Assembly: GCA_019828595.1 (NCBI GenBank)
Contig: JAHQRK010000011.1
Span: 806,001 to 870,000, forward strand
Length of the DNA stretch: 64,000 nt
DNA from: Aphanomyces cochlioides
Lineage: Eukaryota > Oomycota > Saprolegniomycetes > Saprolegniales > Verrucalvaceae
Reading direction: 5' to 3'
Shown here in pieces: positions 55,152-64,000 of this stretch (position 1 is the first letter of the stretch; every line of letters begins with the position of its first letter). Under the pieces are notes generated by a model that did not search any database, was not told the DNA's origin, and saw only the letters and a program-made list of their open reading frames with translations. The position numbers were made by a program, and so were the translations under genes.

Positions 55152-58100
55152 ATGGCGGGTGTGAATCGGATTCTCGCGCGCTTGATCGAGAACGTTGCGT
55201 TGGAAGGCCGCTCCGGGATCTCAGTCTATGAATTATTTGAGAGATACTCAGGCACACCAGATACTTTTCTTCGCGAAGCATGCTGGACTGCATTGGTGAA
55301 ATCAAGCGCAACAGCCGATGAGATTCCAGCATTGCACTTTTCAATCCCGTCTCGAGCTTGTGATGTTGATGAGATTGCGAAGATGACACTAAAGGATGCA
55401 TCACATCGGCAAGCGCGTGTTGTTGCATGTCAAGCGCTCCGATACCGAGCACTGCATTTGACAAATCACATCACGATTGCGGAAGACTCGACCAGCTTTC
55501 TCATCTTAGAGACCGTTGGAAAAAGCCGAGCTAAGGGTCTCTCCACAATGGACATCAACACGCAGATCCGAGAAAATATTCCCCGCAACGCCGACCACAA
55601 AAAATTCGACGCCGAGTTGCGGACACTCCACCACTACATGGATCGATTGATCAGCCAGAAACTCCTCGTGAAGAAAATGCTCCAAATCACAGAGAATTTC
55701 AAGTGCAAACGCTTCAATATGGTCCTCTTACCACGTTTCGACTCTGAATTCGACCATGAAAAGTCAGTGCCAGGATCGATCTTTGAAGAAGACTCATCAT
55801 GGAAATACCGAGCTGTCGACCACTTGCTCTCGTACTTGAGCCAGCAAGAAAATCGTCAATGTACATTTAACGACGGTATGCGGGGCATTTGCGCTGAAAA
55901 GAAGAAGCTGGAAGCACTCAAGAATCATATCATATGCGAAAGCAAGAAAGCAGGCTCAACTTTTCCTATCGAAATCTTTACAGCTCAAAGATCAGACGCC
56001 CGTCAGAAGTTTTGGTGCCTTCGACTTCGAGATATTGAAGAAAATAGTGGTGACGCTGAAGAGAAGGAGCCAACCGCGCTAGTGCACGAAATGGGTTTGC
56101 TGGAACAAATCTTCAATATGATTGTCGCCGCTGGTGATACTGGTATCACCTCTCCAGACCTCAAGAATAGCCTTGGCCTCCACGGGAAAACTGCCTACCG
56201 CATTTTCAACATTATTACTACAGAATATCCCGTGCGCATGGAAAAGACAGTTATTGGTCGCAATTCAGTCTATCGCCTCTTCTCTATGATCTCAAATCGA
56301 TCAATGGTACCGCAAGCCTCAAATCCTAGCAAGGGCAGTCACAAATACACCCTCCGAAAATCTTTGGTCGATACTGTGAGCAAGACGACAGAGGCCTCGC
56401 CTACTGATACGACTGCGATTCGGCGTCAACACATTCTCGACCGTCTCCGTACCGAAAAGGTGGTGTCCCTCTACTCGCTTCGCTCGTCAATCATCGAACT
56501 GGAAAACTATGCGCACGATGGCCAAAGATGTCACTTTAACAGCGGTCATCGTGTCGATGTCCGCTCCATCATACGTATTGTTGAGTTGCATCCTGAGATG
56601 AAATTGCAATATTGTGAAATGCCACTGAAGTCAAGTCTTCTTGCATCAAGTACAAAGACAAGCCGTTTGATCCTCCATGTGAGTGCAACGCAAAACGATT
56701 TGAAGACGTACTTGAATCAATACTCGCGCGACTCACGTCTCCAAGCATTAAATAGCAAAGCCTTTGTGAATCCCAACGTTATGATCCATCCCAACCTTGA
56801 GCCATCTACAACATCAATAGCATACAAATTCAAGAACACCCTCACTGTAAAGAGCCTATACGAGCGTGACCGAGAGCGACAGAGCCATCTCCTTGGTAAA
56901 TGCCACGGTTTTCTATATCGATGCCGATTGTTCCACGTCCACCTCTTCGAATACTTGCAAACAGCAACAGTGACAAAACTGCTGTCAGATGCTGCCGAGA
57001 GTTTGGCCCCTGATCGACTGTTCACCCTCGATCCCGTCTTCCGAAGCATGCCTGTTGTTCTATACGTGCGTATTCTGGGCATCGGACAGCTCTTACTACC
57101 CGATGAAGTCACACACGTTCAAAACGCGGTCAAAAACAAAACTCTTCTTGCCGACTTGCCCAAAGAGATGCAAAAGAAAATCACACATCGACAAAACCGT
57201 AGATTGACAAGGCTCCTCCGCACTCTGATTGATCTACGTGTCATTCGTCCTTATCGTCTGAGCCACGATGAGCTCATGACTTTGCTCGAGTTTACTGACG
57301 ACGCTGGAGACCTGGACGTGCCTCGCCTCGTGCAATACACCTTGTATGATCGCTTAGTTGGTGGCTTCTTCGTATGGCATCACGCACAGCGATTGCACTT
57401 TGAAGACCCAGAATGGAATACCTGGAACTCTGTCCACGTGAATACGACAAGATGCGTCTACTCTTTTGGGCATGAGGTTCCACTTGCACATACGTTTTCT
57501 TCTCGAGAAGCAGTCGAACTCTTTTGGGAAGCGATGGAGTGCTGTGCAGTAGAGCAGCTGGCTTACAGCCCTGCACCAGGACAAGTTGTCAAAGTTCCAC
57601 AGTTGGATGTCGCAGAGCACATTACAATGTCAACAGCCAAGAACTGGACTCCCAATACCCACGGTGTCCGATTCAATCGACGTGACAAGAAGACCCATGA
57701 GCCCCGCATCCCTGGCACAAACAAGATCATCATGCGCAAGAGGATGAAACCCAAGCCATGTCGGCCACTCCGGTCGAAGAAATATCTCTTCGTTCCTCGT
57801 GGAGTCCGCGTAGACGCACCTTTCACTCCCGAGGAGGACCATGCAATCTTGCAAGTCTACTTTAACCAACTGCAGAGCATCTGGAAAGTGCCCGTGCCAG
57901 TGGAAATGCAACTCCCAGACGAACCCGTGGCCATTCGCAACCCAGACGTCTTTCGCACCCACGTATCCATGGTTTCCATCACTCGTGCTGCCACAAGCCA
58001 TCGCAGCGTGAATCGAGTTCGTCGTAGAATTGAAGAACTCCTTGGAATGGCACCGCTGAAACTACAACTCCATGAATTGAAGAAATCTTTCTTTGGCTCA

Positions 58101-59414
58101 ACTCGGTTCACAGAAGAAGATGAAGTTGCGTCAAATCCACGCTTGTCGGCGCTTGTGACACGAGTTTTTATGATTCTGTTCACATCGGACGGAGCTTACA
58201 ACCAAATGGCTGCTGAACATCTTGTTGGTGCTTGGTCACGTCAAGAAATCACCTTGGTGTGGCGGTACTTCTGGCTTAAAGGTTGGATCGTAGCTCCAAA
58301 GCCGTACCATATTCGTGGATTTGTTCTGACGCGTCGATTTCAAGAGATTTTCAAGGGTTCCAGCACAGTGTCCTACCCGCTTGCCATGTTTATCGAAGCT
58401 GCTGAGCAAGCGTCGTTTCTTGAATCGAGGGATGTCGATGACGACGAGGATGACAACACGATTCGATGCTGCAGCGCAATTGAACATGCTGCCTTGGTAC
58501 TTGGTCAAGGGTCATACGAAGTGCAGCACACGCCACTGCCTGAGAAGCCAAAGTCAAAACCACAGTCTATGAAGAGACGACGAGACCACCGCCATGCTAC
58601 GAGCGGTGTTGGACTTCTCAATCACTTGGATCAGTCCGAGCTAGATCAATGGCAAGCAGTGTTTCACTTGACAACACAGGAAACTCGGGCTACTGAATGC
58701 GCCTTTTCGCATCAGATGTTCCCAGAGCCGCCACTTAAGCGTACCAAGACGACGAAACTTATTCCATTCGCCCATATCGAACAAGTTCTCCTTGCTGCCA
58801 AGGAACGCGGACTGAGTATACCGGAATTAGTCGATGCGCTGAATGGACGCAGAGCAATTGTCGAAGAAAGTATTGAGACGTATCAAGAAGAGGGAAAGAT
58901 CCTCCAAGTAGATGGCTGGACGTGCTGCCGGTACGTCTTACCTCAATTCGGACACATTTGGACAGTCTACCCCTACGCCACGACTTCCAACGGTTCGATT
59001 GAACTTGATACGACCATGGGGACAACTCCGCATCCTTGGCTCAAACTCACAACACAACCAAACGGCCCTTGGTTGGTTCGCTTCCAGCGAAAGCTCGTGG
59101 CTCTCTTGATTACATACCCGGGATGCGGCGATGACGCTGCGTATACTGCTTTCGAAGGCGTCTTACCTCTACAACAGCTTCGTATTCTCTTGTCCGATCT
59201 CGTTCAAGAAGAAGTGATCTACGCTCGAATCGTTGAACGCCAGCCTGCCTCCTTCCATCTTTTCGGCAACAGCGAGTCCGTTCCTCGCATTTACGTCCCT
59301 GGTGATGCGTCACTTCTCCAAATCGACCGCTCTCGGTACGTTGTACACTACTTTCCAACACCAGACTGCATTGTCAAGTACGGCTTTATGGTCAAGGATA
59401 TTAACCGACTGTAA
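55152..59414 (+). CDS. TFIIIC largest-subunit-like protein (B-box-binding, 1,420 aa)
   Basis: Single exon from ATG 55152 (MAGVNRILARLIENVALEGR). The TFIIIC large subunit binds the internal B-box of tRNA genes and nucleates RNA polymerase III initiation. Repeated winged-helix units are visible: residues about 1-75 (SGISVYELFERYSG), about 115-185 with the B-block-type pattern (FLILETVGKSRAKGLSTMDI..LRTLHHYMDRLISQKLLVKK), about 310-370 (LLEQIFNMIVAAGDTGITSP..AYRIFNIITTEYPVRME), and more toward the C-terminus (IEQVLLAAKERGLSIPELVD). A Myb-like segment follows a basic stretch at about 860-905 (KIIMRKRMKPKPCR, FTPEEDHAILQVYFNQLQ). The protein is somewhat shorter than animal homologues but has the same order. 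It overlaps no neighbour, but its stop is one base from the stop of the convergent ankyrin gene. Confidence 0.8.
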   Translation: MAGVNRILARLIENVALEGRSGISVYELFERYSGTPDTFLREACWTALVKSSATADEIPALHFSIPSRACDVDEIAKMTLKDASHRQARVVACQALRYRALHLTNHITIAEDSTSFLILETVGKSRAKGLSTMDINTQIRENIPRNADHKKFDAELRTLHHYMDRLISQKLLVKKMLQITENFKCKRFNMVLLPRFDSEFDHEKSVPGSIFEEDSSWKYRAVDHLLSYLSQQENRQCTFNDGMRGICAEKKKLEALKNHIICESKKAGSTFPIEIFTAQRSDARQKFWCLRLRDIEENSGDAEEKEPTALVHEMGLLEQIFNMIVAAGDTGITSPDLKNSLGLHGKTAYRIFNIITTEYPVRMEKTVIGRNSVYRLFSMISNRSMVPQASNPSKGSHKYTLRKSLVDTVSKTTEASPTDTTAIRRQHILDRLRTEKVVSLYSLRSSIIELENYAHDGQRCHFNSGHRVDVRSIIRIVELHPEMKLQYCEMPLKSSLLASSTKTSRLILHVSATQNDLKTYLNQYSRDSRLQALNSKAFVNPNVMIHPNLEPSTTSIAYKFKNTLTVKSLYERDRERQSHLLGKCHGFLYRCRLFHVHLFEYLQTATVTKLLSDAAESLAPDRLFTLDPVFRSMPVVLYVRILGIGQLLLPDEVTHVQNAVKNKTLLADLPKEMQKKITHRQNRRLTRLLRTLIDLRVIRPYRLSHDELMTLLEFTDDAGDLDVPRLVQYTLYDRLVGGFFVWHHAQRLHFEDPEWNTWNSVHVNTTRCVYSFGHEVPLAHTFSSREAVELFWEAMECCAVEQLAYSPAPGQVVKVPQLDVAEHITMSTAKNWTPNTHGVRFNRRDKKTHEPRIPGTNKIIMRKRMKPKPCRPLRSKKYLFVPRGVRVDAPFTPEEDHAILQVYFNQLQSIWKVPVPVEMQLPDEPVAIRNPDVFRTHVSMVSITRAATSHRSVNRVRRRIEELLGMAPLKLQLHELKKSFFGSTRFTEEDEVASNPRLSALVTRVFMILFTSDGAYNQMAAEHLVGAWSRQEITLVWRYFWLKGWIVAPKPYHIRGFVLTRRFQEIFKGSSTVSYPLAMFIEAAEQASFLESRDVDDDEDDNTIRCCSAIEHAALVLGQGSYEVQHTPLPEKPKSKPQSMKRRRDHRHATSGVGLLNHLDQSELDQWQAVFHLTTQETRATECAFSHQMFPEPPLKRTKTTKLIPFAHIEQVLLAAKERGLSIPELVDALNGRRAIVEESIETYQEEGKILQVDGWTCCRYVLPQFGHIWTVYPYATTSNGSIELDTTMGTTPHPWLKLTTQPNGPWLVRFQRKLVALLITYPGCGDDAAYTAFEGVLPLQQLRILLSDLVQEEVIYARIVERQPASFHLFGNSESVPRIYVPGDASLLQIDRSRYVVHYFPTPDCIVKYGFMVKDINRL

Positions 59415-59415
59415 T

Positions 59416-60793
59416 CTATGCCATTCCATCCAGAAGCGCGACAATATCAGAGTGTTTATGCTTGACAGCTTTGTGTCGAAGAGCTTCGATGTCCCTTCGC
59501 GAGCCTTTCCGCGACTTCAGCAATCTTCTTAAAATGTCGACATGGCCATGCTTGACTGCAGCTCGCAAAGCCATACCAGTGCATCCTTCCTTGCGATGTG
59601 AGAGTAAAAATTCCACCACGTCGGCATGCCCATTGGCAGCAGCGTCATCCAACGCAGCAGTCGTGCATCCTTCTCGTCGATTCTCATGCAAAAACTGGAC
59701 GATTTCCAAATGTCCACTCGCGGCCGCATTATCCATGGCCATACGAGTTGCGCCGTCTGTGCGGTGTGTATGGAGGAATTGCACAATCTTCAAATGTCCT
59801 TCCTTGCTGGCCAAGTCGATCGCGTCCGTCGTGCATCCTTCCACTCGCCATTGATGCAAAAACTTCACGACCTATGCAGATGTATCTATCCTGTCGTCAA
59901 ATAGGAGTCGGTACATCGAGATGTCCATTTTGTGCCGCGCCGTTCATGGCTTGAGTTGTGCATGCTGCGCCACATCGATGGAGGTTAGCAACGACATTGA
60001 GATGGCCTTCTGTGGCTGCCCAGTCCATGGCGTTGGTTGTACAGCGTTCAGGAAACAACTGAAAGAGGTAATCTACAACTTCTAGATGGCCATATGCACT
60101 TGCCAAGTCGATGATGTCAGTGGAGCATCCAACGGCCATGCCAGCTTCAGTTAGAAACTTCACAACCTTCAAATGTCCTCCGCGGCATGCGTTGTCCATA
60201 GCGCGACTGGACCAAGGAAATCCTCGATGGACGAGAAAGCGAACAATGTCGACGTTGCCGCGACGCGCCGCAGAATCAATCGCCGACCGTGAGCGCACTC
60301 TGCATTTGACCAAGTACTTGACGACAGCCATGTGGCCTTCCTCGGCAGCAAGCGAAAGCGCCAAGTTCGTGCATTTGACGCGAGGATAAAGCAGTTGGAC
60401 CAGGTGCTCATGTCCATACTTGGCAGCGCAGTCAGTCGCATCAGGAGTGGCCACAGCGGGCCGACACTTCAGAAATGCCAGCACAGCTACGACATCGCCA
60501 GTGGTGATTGCCAGATGAAAAGCAAATCTCGGGTCTGCTTCTTCAGGTGACAAAAGTAACGCCGTCGCGGTGTACTGAACACCAGGTCCAATCTCATAGA
60601 GGAAGATGCGGGTGGCGCGGACGTCGACAAACGAGCGCGTGGTCACCATCTTGCACTGAGCGATATGAGGGATCAAGCATTCCAAGAGTCCATCCTGGAA
60701 CGCCGCGACTAATGGCATCAATCCTGCATCGAGAAGCACAGCACGAACCGTCATGTTAAGATCACTGAAATGCGCACTTACAGGAACCGCCAT
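59416..60793 (-). CDS. Ankyrin-repeat protein (2 exons, 444 aa)
   Basis: Exons 60793-59915 and 59871-59416; a 43-bp intron (GTACCG...GCATAG) splits a repeat exactly (QNGHLD joins VVKFLHQW). Start MAVPVSAHFSDLNMTVRAVL at 60793; the frame extends to 60829 but without ATG. After a non-repeat N-terminal region of about 90 residues there are about eleven ankyrin units of the oomycete type, each near 27 residues with the core A...GHL.VV.FL (for example AAEEGHMAVVKYLVKCR, ACRGGHLKVVKFLTEAG, AAASGHLEIVQFLHENR, AANGHADVVEFLLSH). No enzymatic or membrane domain. Such proteins are numerous in oomycetes and serve as scaffolds; the partner is unknown. Confidence 0.9.
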
Positions 60794-60815
60794 CTGACCT
60801 CCATTCGCGTCGGTA
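60794..60815. promoter_or_regulatory. 22-bp gap between divergent start codons
   Basis: The ankyrin-repeat gene (ATG 60793, minus) and the EEF1AKMT1-like gene (ATG 60816, plus) are separated by only 22 bases, so their 5' untranslated regions and core promoters must overlap each other's coding regions. Confidence 0.6.
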
Positions 60816-61472
60816 ATGGAGTTTGCCACGGCGTTCCTCGAGAAGGAAGAGTTGAATCAGTATTGGTATTCCCAACAGACCATCCAAGTAAGAAGCATGA
60901 TGTCGTAGCTTTTGGACTTGATCCGTGTGCGCTTTGTAGTACTTGGCCATTGAAATCCTGCGGCAGACACCGACGGCGGTTGCATTTCTGTCGACGCCCA
61001 CACTCTTTTATGCGTGTGAAGACTTGTCCAAGAAGACACAAGATGCCAGGGCTGCAAGAGCAGAGCTTGTCCTCTTTGATTACGACGCAGCATTGCCTCG
61101 CGTCGTCCACTATGACTTTCATGAACCGACCAATGTGGCACCTGAATTCGAGCACCATTTTGATTTCGTCGTGATCGATCCTCCCTTCATCACGGAAGAA
61201 GTCTGGACAAAGTACGCTATGTCGGCGCGGTACCTCTTGGCTCCACATGGAAAGCTCCTGCTCACTACAATTGGTAAGGTGATGGGATTGAGATCGTGGC
61301 TCATTTTCAAACTGTAGCTGAAAACGCGAGCTTGATGGAACGTTTACTTGGTTGCACACTGCGGCAATTCCAACCGAGCATACCGCATCTCGTGTATCAG
61401 TATGGCACGTACGCCAACTACGAGTCGGAGGCACTCGACCAAGTCAATCCAGAGATTCCTCAAGATGATTAA
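60816..61472 (+). CDS. EEF1AKMT1: EEF1AKMT1-like (N6AMT2) protein-lysine methyltransferase (3 exons, 186 aa)
   Basis: Exons 60816-60887, 60940-61273 and 61318-61472; introns of 52 and 44 bp are GT-AG and preserve frame. The family methylates a lysine of elongation factor 1A using SAM. Visible signature: LNQYWYSQQTIQYLA (family QFWYSQ), AVAFLSTPTLFYACE, ELVLFDYDAAL (family FEYD), VVHYDFHEPTNVAPEFEHHF, then DFVVIDPPFITEE (the catalytic DPPY/F motif), GKLLLTTIAENASLMERLL, and HLVYQYGTYANYES near the C-terminus (family LANEFR.YVNY). Shorter at the N-terminus than animal proteins (about 210-215 residues), so an upstream exon or a non-ATG start is possible. Cytosolic. Confidence 0.88.
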
Positions 61473-61698
61473 AGGCATTTCCTCGTTCCTAAATACGTGT
61501 TTCTTCAGTCTTGTTCATGGGACTCGCAGTTTGAGGAGTCTTGGCACCGCCCATTCGCTGGCGGCGATCGCGGCTCGTTGGTGTGAGAGACAGCGGCTGC
61601 ACCATTGCAAGCTTGGCAATAGGAGTGTTTTGTCGACGTCCAATGCATTTTTCACACTGACAATCGCGCTATGAGGATTAAAGTGAGGGGTCGTTTAT
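61473..61698. other. Intergenic between convergent genes
   Basis: 226 bp; nothing recognisable. Confidence 0.4.
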
Positions 61699-64000
61699 TC
61701 ATCCATTCCAAGTTCTTACCTGGTGAATTTTCATCTTGATCTTCTTCTTCGTCTCGGCCATGCTCAAGTAATTCTCTTTCATGTCGGCAAGTTGTTGCTC
61801 GGATCGTGCCGTGGCCCAAATACGGATTTCCGTCATTTCGAAGCCGCTCAAGTCTGGCCCAACTTCCAAAGTCGAACCATCGTCATCTTCGTAAGGAGGC
61901 AATTTTGCAAGAACGTCCTTGGAGACAACATGGCGGCCGTCTACAGCCAAACGAATGGACGCACGGTCATCGCTCGTTATGTCGACTACGGCTGCGATGT
62001 GTTGCCAAGCATCGGTTGGCTTGAATGCAGTAGCGTCGCTCTTGACAGTTGAGCCACGGAGAAAAAATATTAGCGAGCCTGAGTTGAGTCCAAACGACCA
62101 AATGATTGACGACGCGGCTGTTGATCGACGAAATAATACCCCAGAAGGAGACGTGTCTCCTGTGACTGTATAGTACTTAACCCAGCACTCAATTGTGAGG
62201 CATCGACGGTAAGGATCTTCGTCAAAGCCAGACCCAATATCAAGCGTGTTTCCTTTCTTAACCATGGCTTTGCCGCCGCAAACACCACTGCTGGTTTGGG
62301 GAAATCGCAATGCATATGGCTAATAAAGACAGGGTCATTAGAGAAATGAAGAGGTGGTACCAGTTGCATTTTATTCTCTTCGCCACGATCGACGGGTGCT
62401 GTTGAAGGCACGAGTTCAATGCCTGCGCCAACTGTGATATGATTTTCTCGTTTGGATGTATCAACGAATTGCGTTTCCTTGGACGCGTCAAAATTCGTAG
62501 CGGCATCTTCGAAGCGCCAGTACGCCACAACACCGTCTTCTTCCTCCAAGAACGGTCCGATAGATGGAGCCATAGCCTTGGGCTCTGCGAAGCTCATTTG
62601 TTTCGTGTCGACACTCAATTGGGCAGCTCTGCGCTTGGGTTGAAATTCTTCTGCTGAGTAATGTGGTGTGCCCGACCCAATCCATTCGTTCATGTCTTCC
62701 GGCGTAATCCGCTTCCACATAAAATACTTCCATGACGAGTATGATAGCGCAGGTGCTGGAGTATCTTCAGTCGGCTTTAGCTGAGCTTGCCGCAACGAAA
62801 GACTTGGTAGTAGGCGGCTTCGTCTCTCAAACTCTAAATGCTCCGTACACAGGAGCCGAAATGCGTCCGCACGTGGAGCTAAATTCGGCTGTTTGGAGCA
62901 AGTCATGGCAGCACGTGCTGGCGCGTTTGCCAGAGAATTTACCAAAGTCGAATCGACATCGCCACATTTGAGCATGAGTTCGACGAGCGCTTTATCATGG
63001 CCAGCAATATCGTAGCATCGTGCAGCTGTTTGAAATTGTCCAAATCTCTCGAGAATACGGCCGATGTGACTCAGTTGACTCGAGAGAACAGAGAGACGTT
63101 GTGGCAATTGAGCGGCAGCGGCCGTCATGGGGTCACTCGCGTATTCCTACAGAATTGTGAGCAAACTAGAAGCAAATTACGGCAAACTTGGAGAGGTGGG
63201 TCGTCCGAGAGTGCATGATTCAAGGCTTCCGACCATTTGTGAAGCCCGAGATAGAGACTGCATACGACACTTGTCGCAATGTGTGATGTCGTGCGAAAGC
63301 TACCAGTAGATGGAACGCCAGTTGCAGCGACAAGAGCAAGATCCATGTCTTGTGCGCTCAAATCAGCGAGAAGTGCGTGGCTTAAACACACTTGAGGTGA
63401 GCACTCGAGCTCTCGATGGACAAACGAGCGAGTCAGATCCAAGTCTGGCTGACTTAAAGCGAGCACCTCAACCACAGAGAACGGCCGGGTCCAAGTCTAA
63501 TTATGTAGGACTAACGATTTTGGTGGTTAGGATAATTACCTGTATCATGGCCGTGGCTGCCGTCGTCACGTAGATGAGGCGGTCGGGCAAGCATGCTACT
63601 AATTGAATTGATTCTGCTTTTGCTAGCGAACAGAGACGAAGTGGCGTTGGATGTTGACGCTGTGTTGGAAGATACAAAATGGCACCACTTACGGTTGAAA
63701 TTACAATTGCTGATCCGATCCATAAGATGGATGTAGGTGCATGTAGCAGTGGATTCGATGGTGCGTGGACGACAACAGCGACAAGGCTTGCATCTAAGAT
63801 TACCACACGCTGCGTTGTGAGTACAGCAATCTATGTTCAACTAAGTAAATATGAGGAATTGAACAGTTTACATGGTGTGACGATGCAGTTTGCGTCGAAG
63901 GCTCCATGCGAACATCCAAAACGCGCTCGTTTTTGTGCGTTGTCCACAGCAAAGTGCTGTCCACAGAAAATGCAAGCGTGGAGTCGTCACTAGGTATAAC
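61699..64000 (-). CDS. Large protein with C-terminal LamG/ConA-like domain, 5' end beyond window
   Basis: Minus-strand gene running off the right edge. Exons: before 63540 (beta-rich: ILDASLVAVVVHAPSNPLLH, SILWIGSAIVISTVSGAILY, like the end of a WD-type propeller); 63496-63188; 63146 to about 62331; about 62287-61699. Introns 63497-63539 and 63147-63187 are GT-AG and in frame. The middle is helical, TPR/coat-like (GRILERFGQFQTAARCYDIA, KALVELMLKCGDV). From about residue 300 of the visible part a split LamG/ConA-like domain appears (VVAYWRFEDAATNFD, then CLTIECWVKYYTV, AWQHIAAVVDI, EMTEIRIWATARSEQQLADM). The last junction (about 62288-62330) has splice-like signals but shifts frame by one base, so an indel or a missed junction exists. 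Family unknown; no symbol given. Confidence 0.62.

Noticed and set aside
56717..59361. Minus-strand ORFs of 80-131 codons
   Set aside because: Shadows of the uninterrupted 1,420-codon TFIIIC-like frame.

Overview
The window reads as nuclear DNA of a eukaryotic microbe, most likely an oomycete of the Saprolegniales (Aphanomyces-like). This is inferred from very short GT-AG introns (about 37-50 bp), tightly packed host genes, and a repeat fraction of pogo/Tigger, PIF/Harbinger, Ty3/gypsy and Crypton elements with GCR1_C-type tails. No bacterial operon, CRISPR array, rRNA or convincing tRNA is present. Reading frames were followed by eye and no database was searched.

Positions 1-31.8 kb are a transposon island with several levels of nesting. 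From left to right it holds: the 3' end of a LINE; a 629-bp Tigger deletion derivative (1473-2101); a minus-strand Crypton (Crypton-A, 3654 to 10551). Crypton-A is split by a 1,408-bp near-perfect inverted repeat (4169-5576 and 6376-7783), by Tigger-A lying in one of its introns (7959-9828), and by Tigger-C at its 5' end (10573-12769). Next come a Harbinger remnant (14068-16350) and two abutting MITEs (16362-17187). An old Tigger-B (17206-24968) follows, with a MITE and a 5.35-kb composite (19189-24542) inside it that carries Harbinger-type genes and a second Crypton. Last is a Tc1/mariner-like remnant (25050-31548) holding a young, nearly complete Ty3/gypsy element (25391-31297; LTRs differ at one base; GTTGA target duplication). 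A 230-bp palindrome (31596-31825) closes the island.

Positions 31.9-38.1 kb hold a tandem family of SABATH-type SAM-dependent carboxyl methyltransferases: one intact copy (31935-32984), one with a damaged N-terminus (35452-36402), two frameshifted copies (33726-34768, 37025-38074) and an inverted remnant (about 33085-33400).

Positions 39.5-64 kb are ordinary gene space: a disrupted multi-pass membrane protein; an eight-exon CAMK-type kinase (42824-44283); two PX-like proteins (45215-46015, 46044-47000) whose N-termini (MGQ..CC.G) resemble the kinase's N-terminus; a decayed MPPED-type phosphoesterase; a three-exon Mpv17/PMP22 protein; an alpha/beta hydrolase; a two-exon RRM protein with a presequence-like N-terminus; a GFA/CENP-V-fold protein; a TFIIIC largest-subunit-like protein (55152-59414); an ankyrin-repeat protein; an EEF1AKMT1-like lysine methyltransferase; and the 3' half of a large LamG-containing protein that runs off the right edge. 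The last four are packed to within 1-226 bp of one another. Several otherwise convincing genes carry isolated one-base frameshifts or stops. These may be true decay or assembly indels, and the sequence alone cannot decide.
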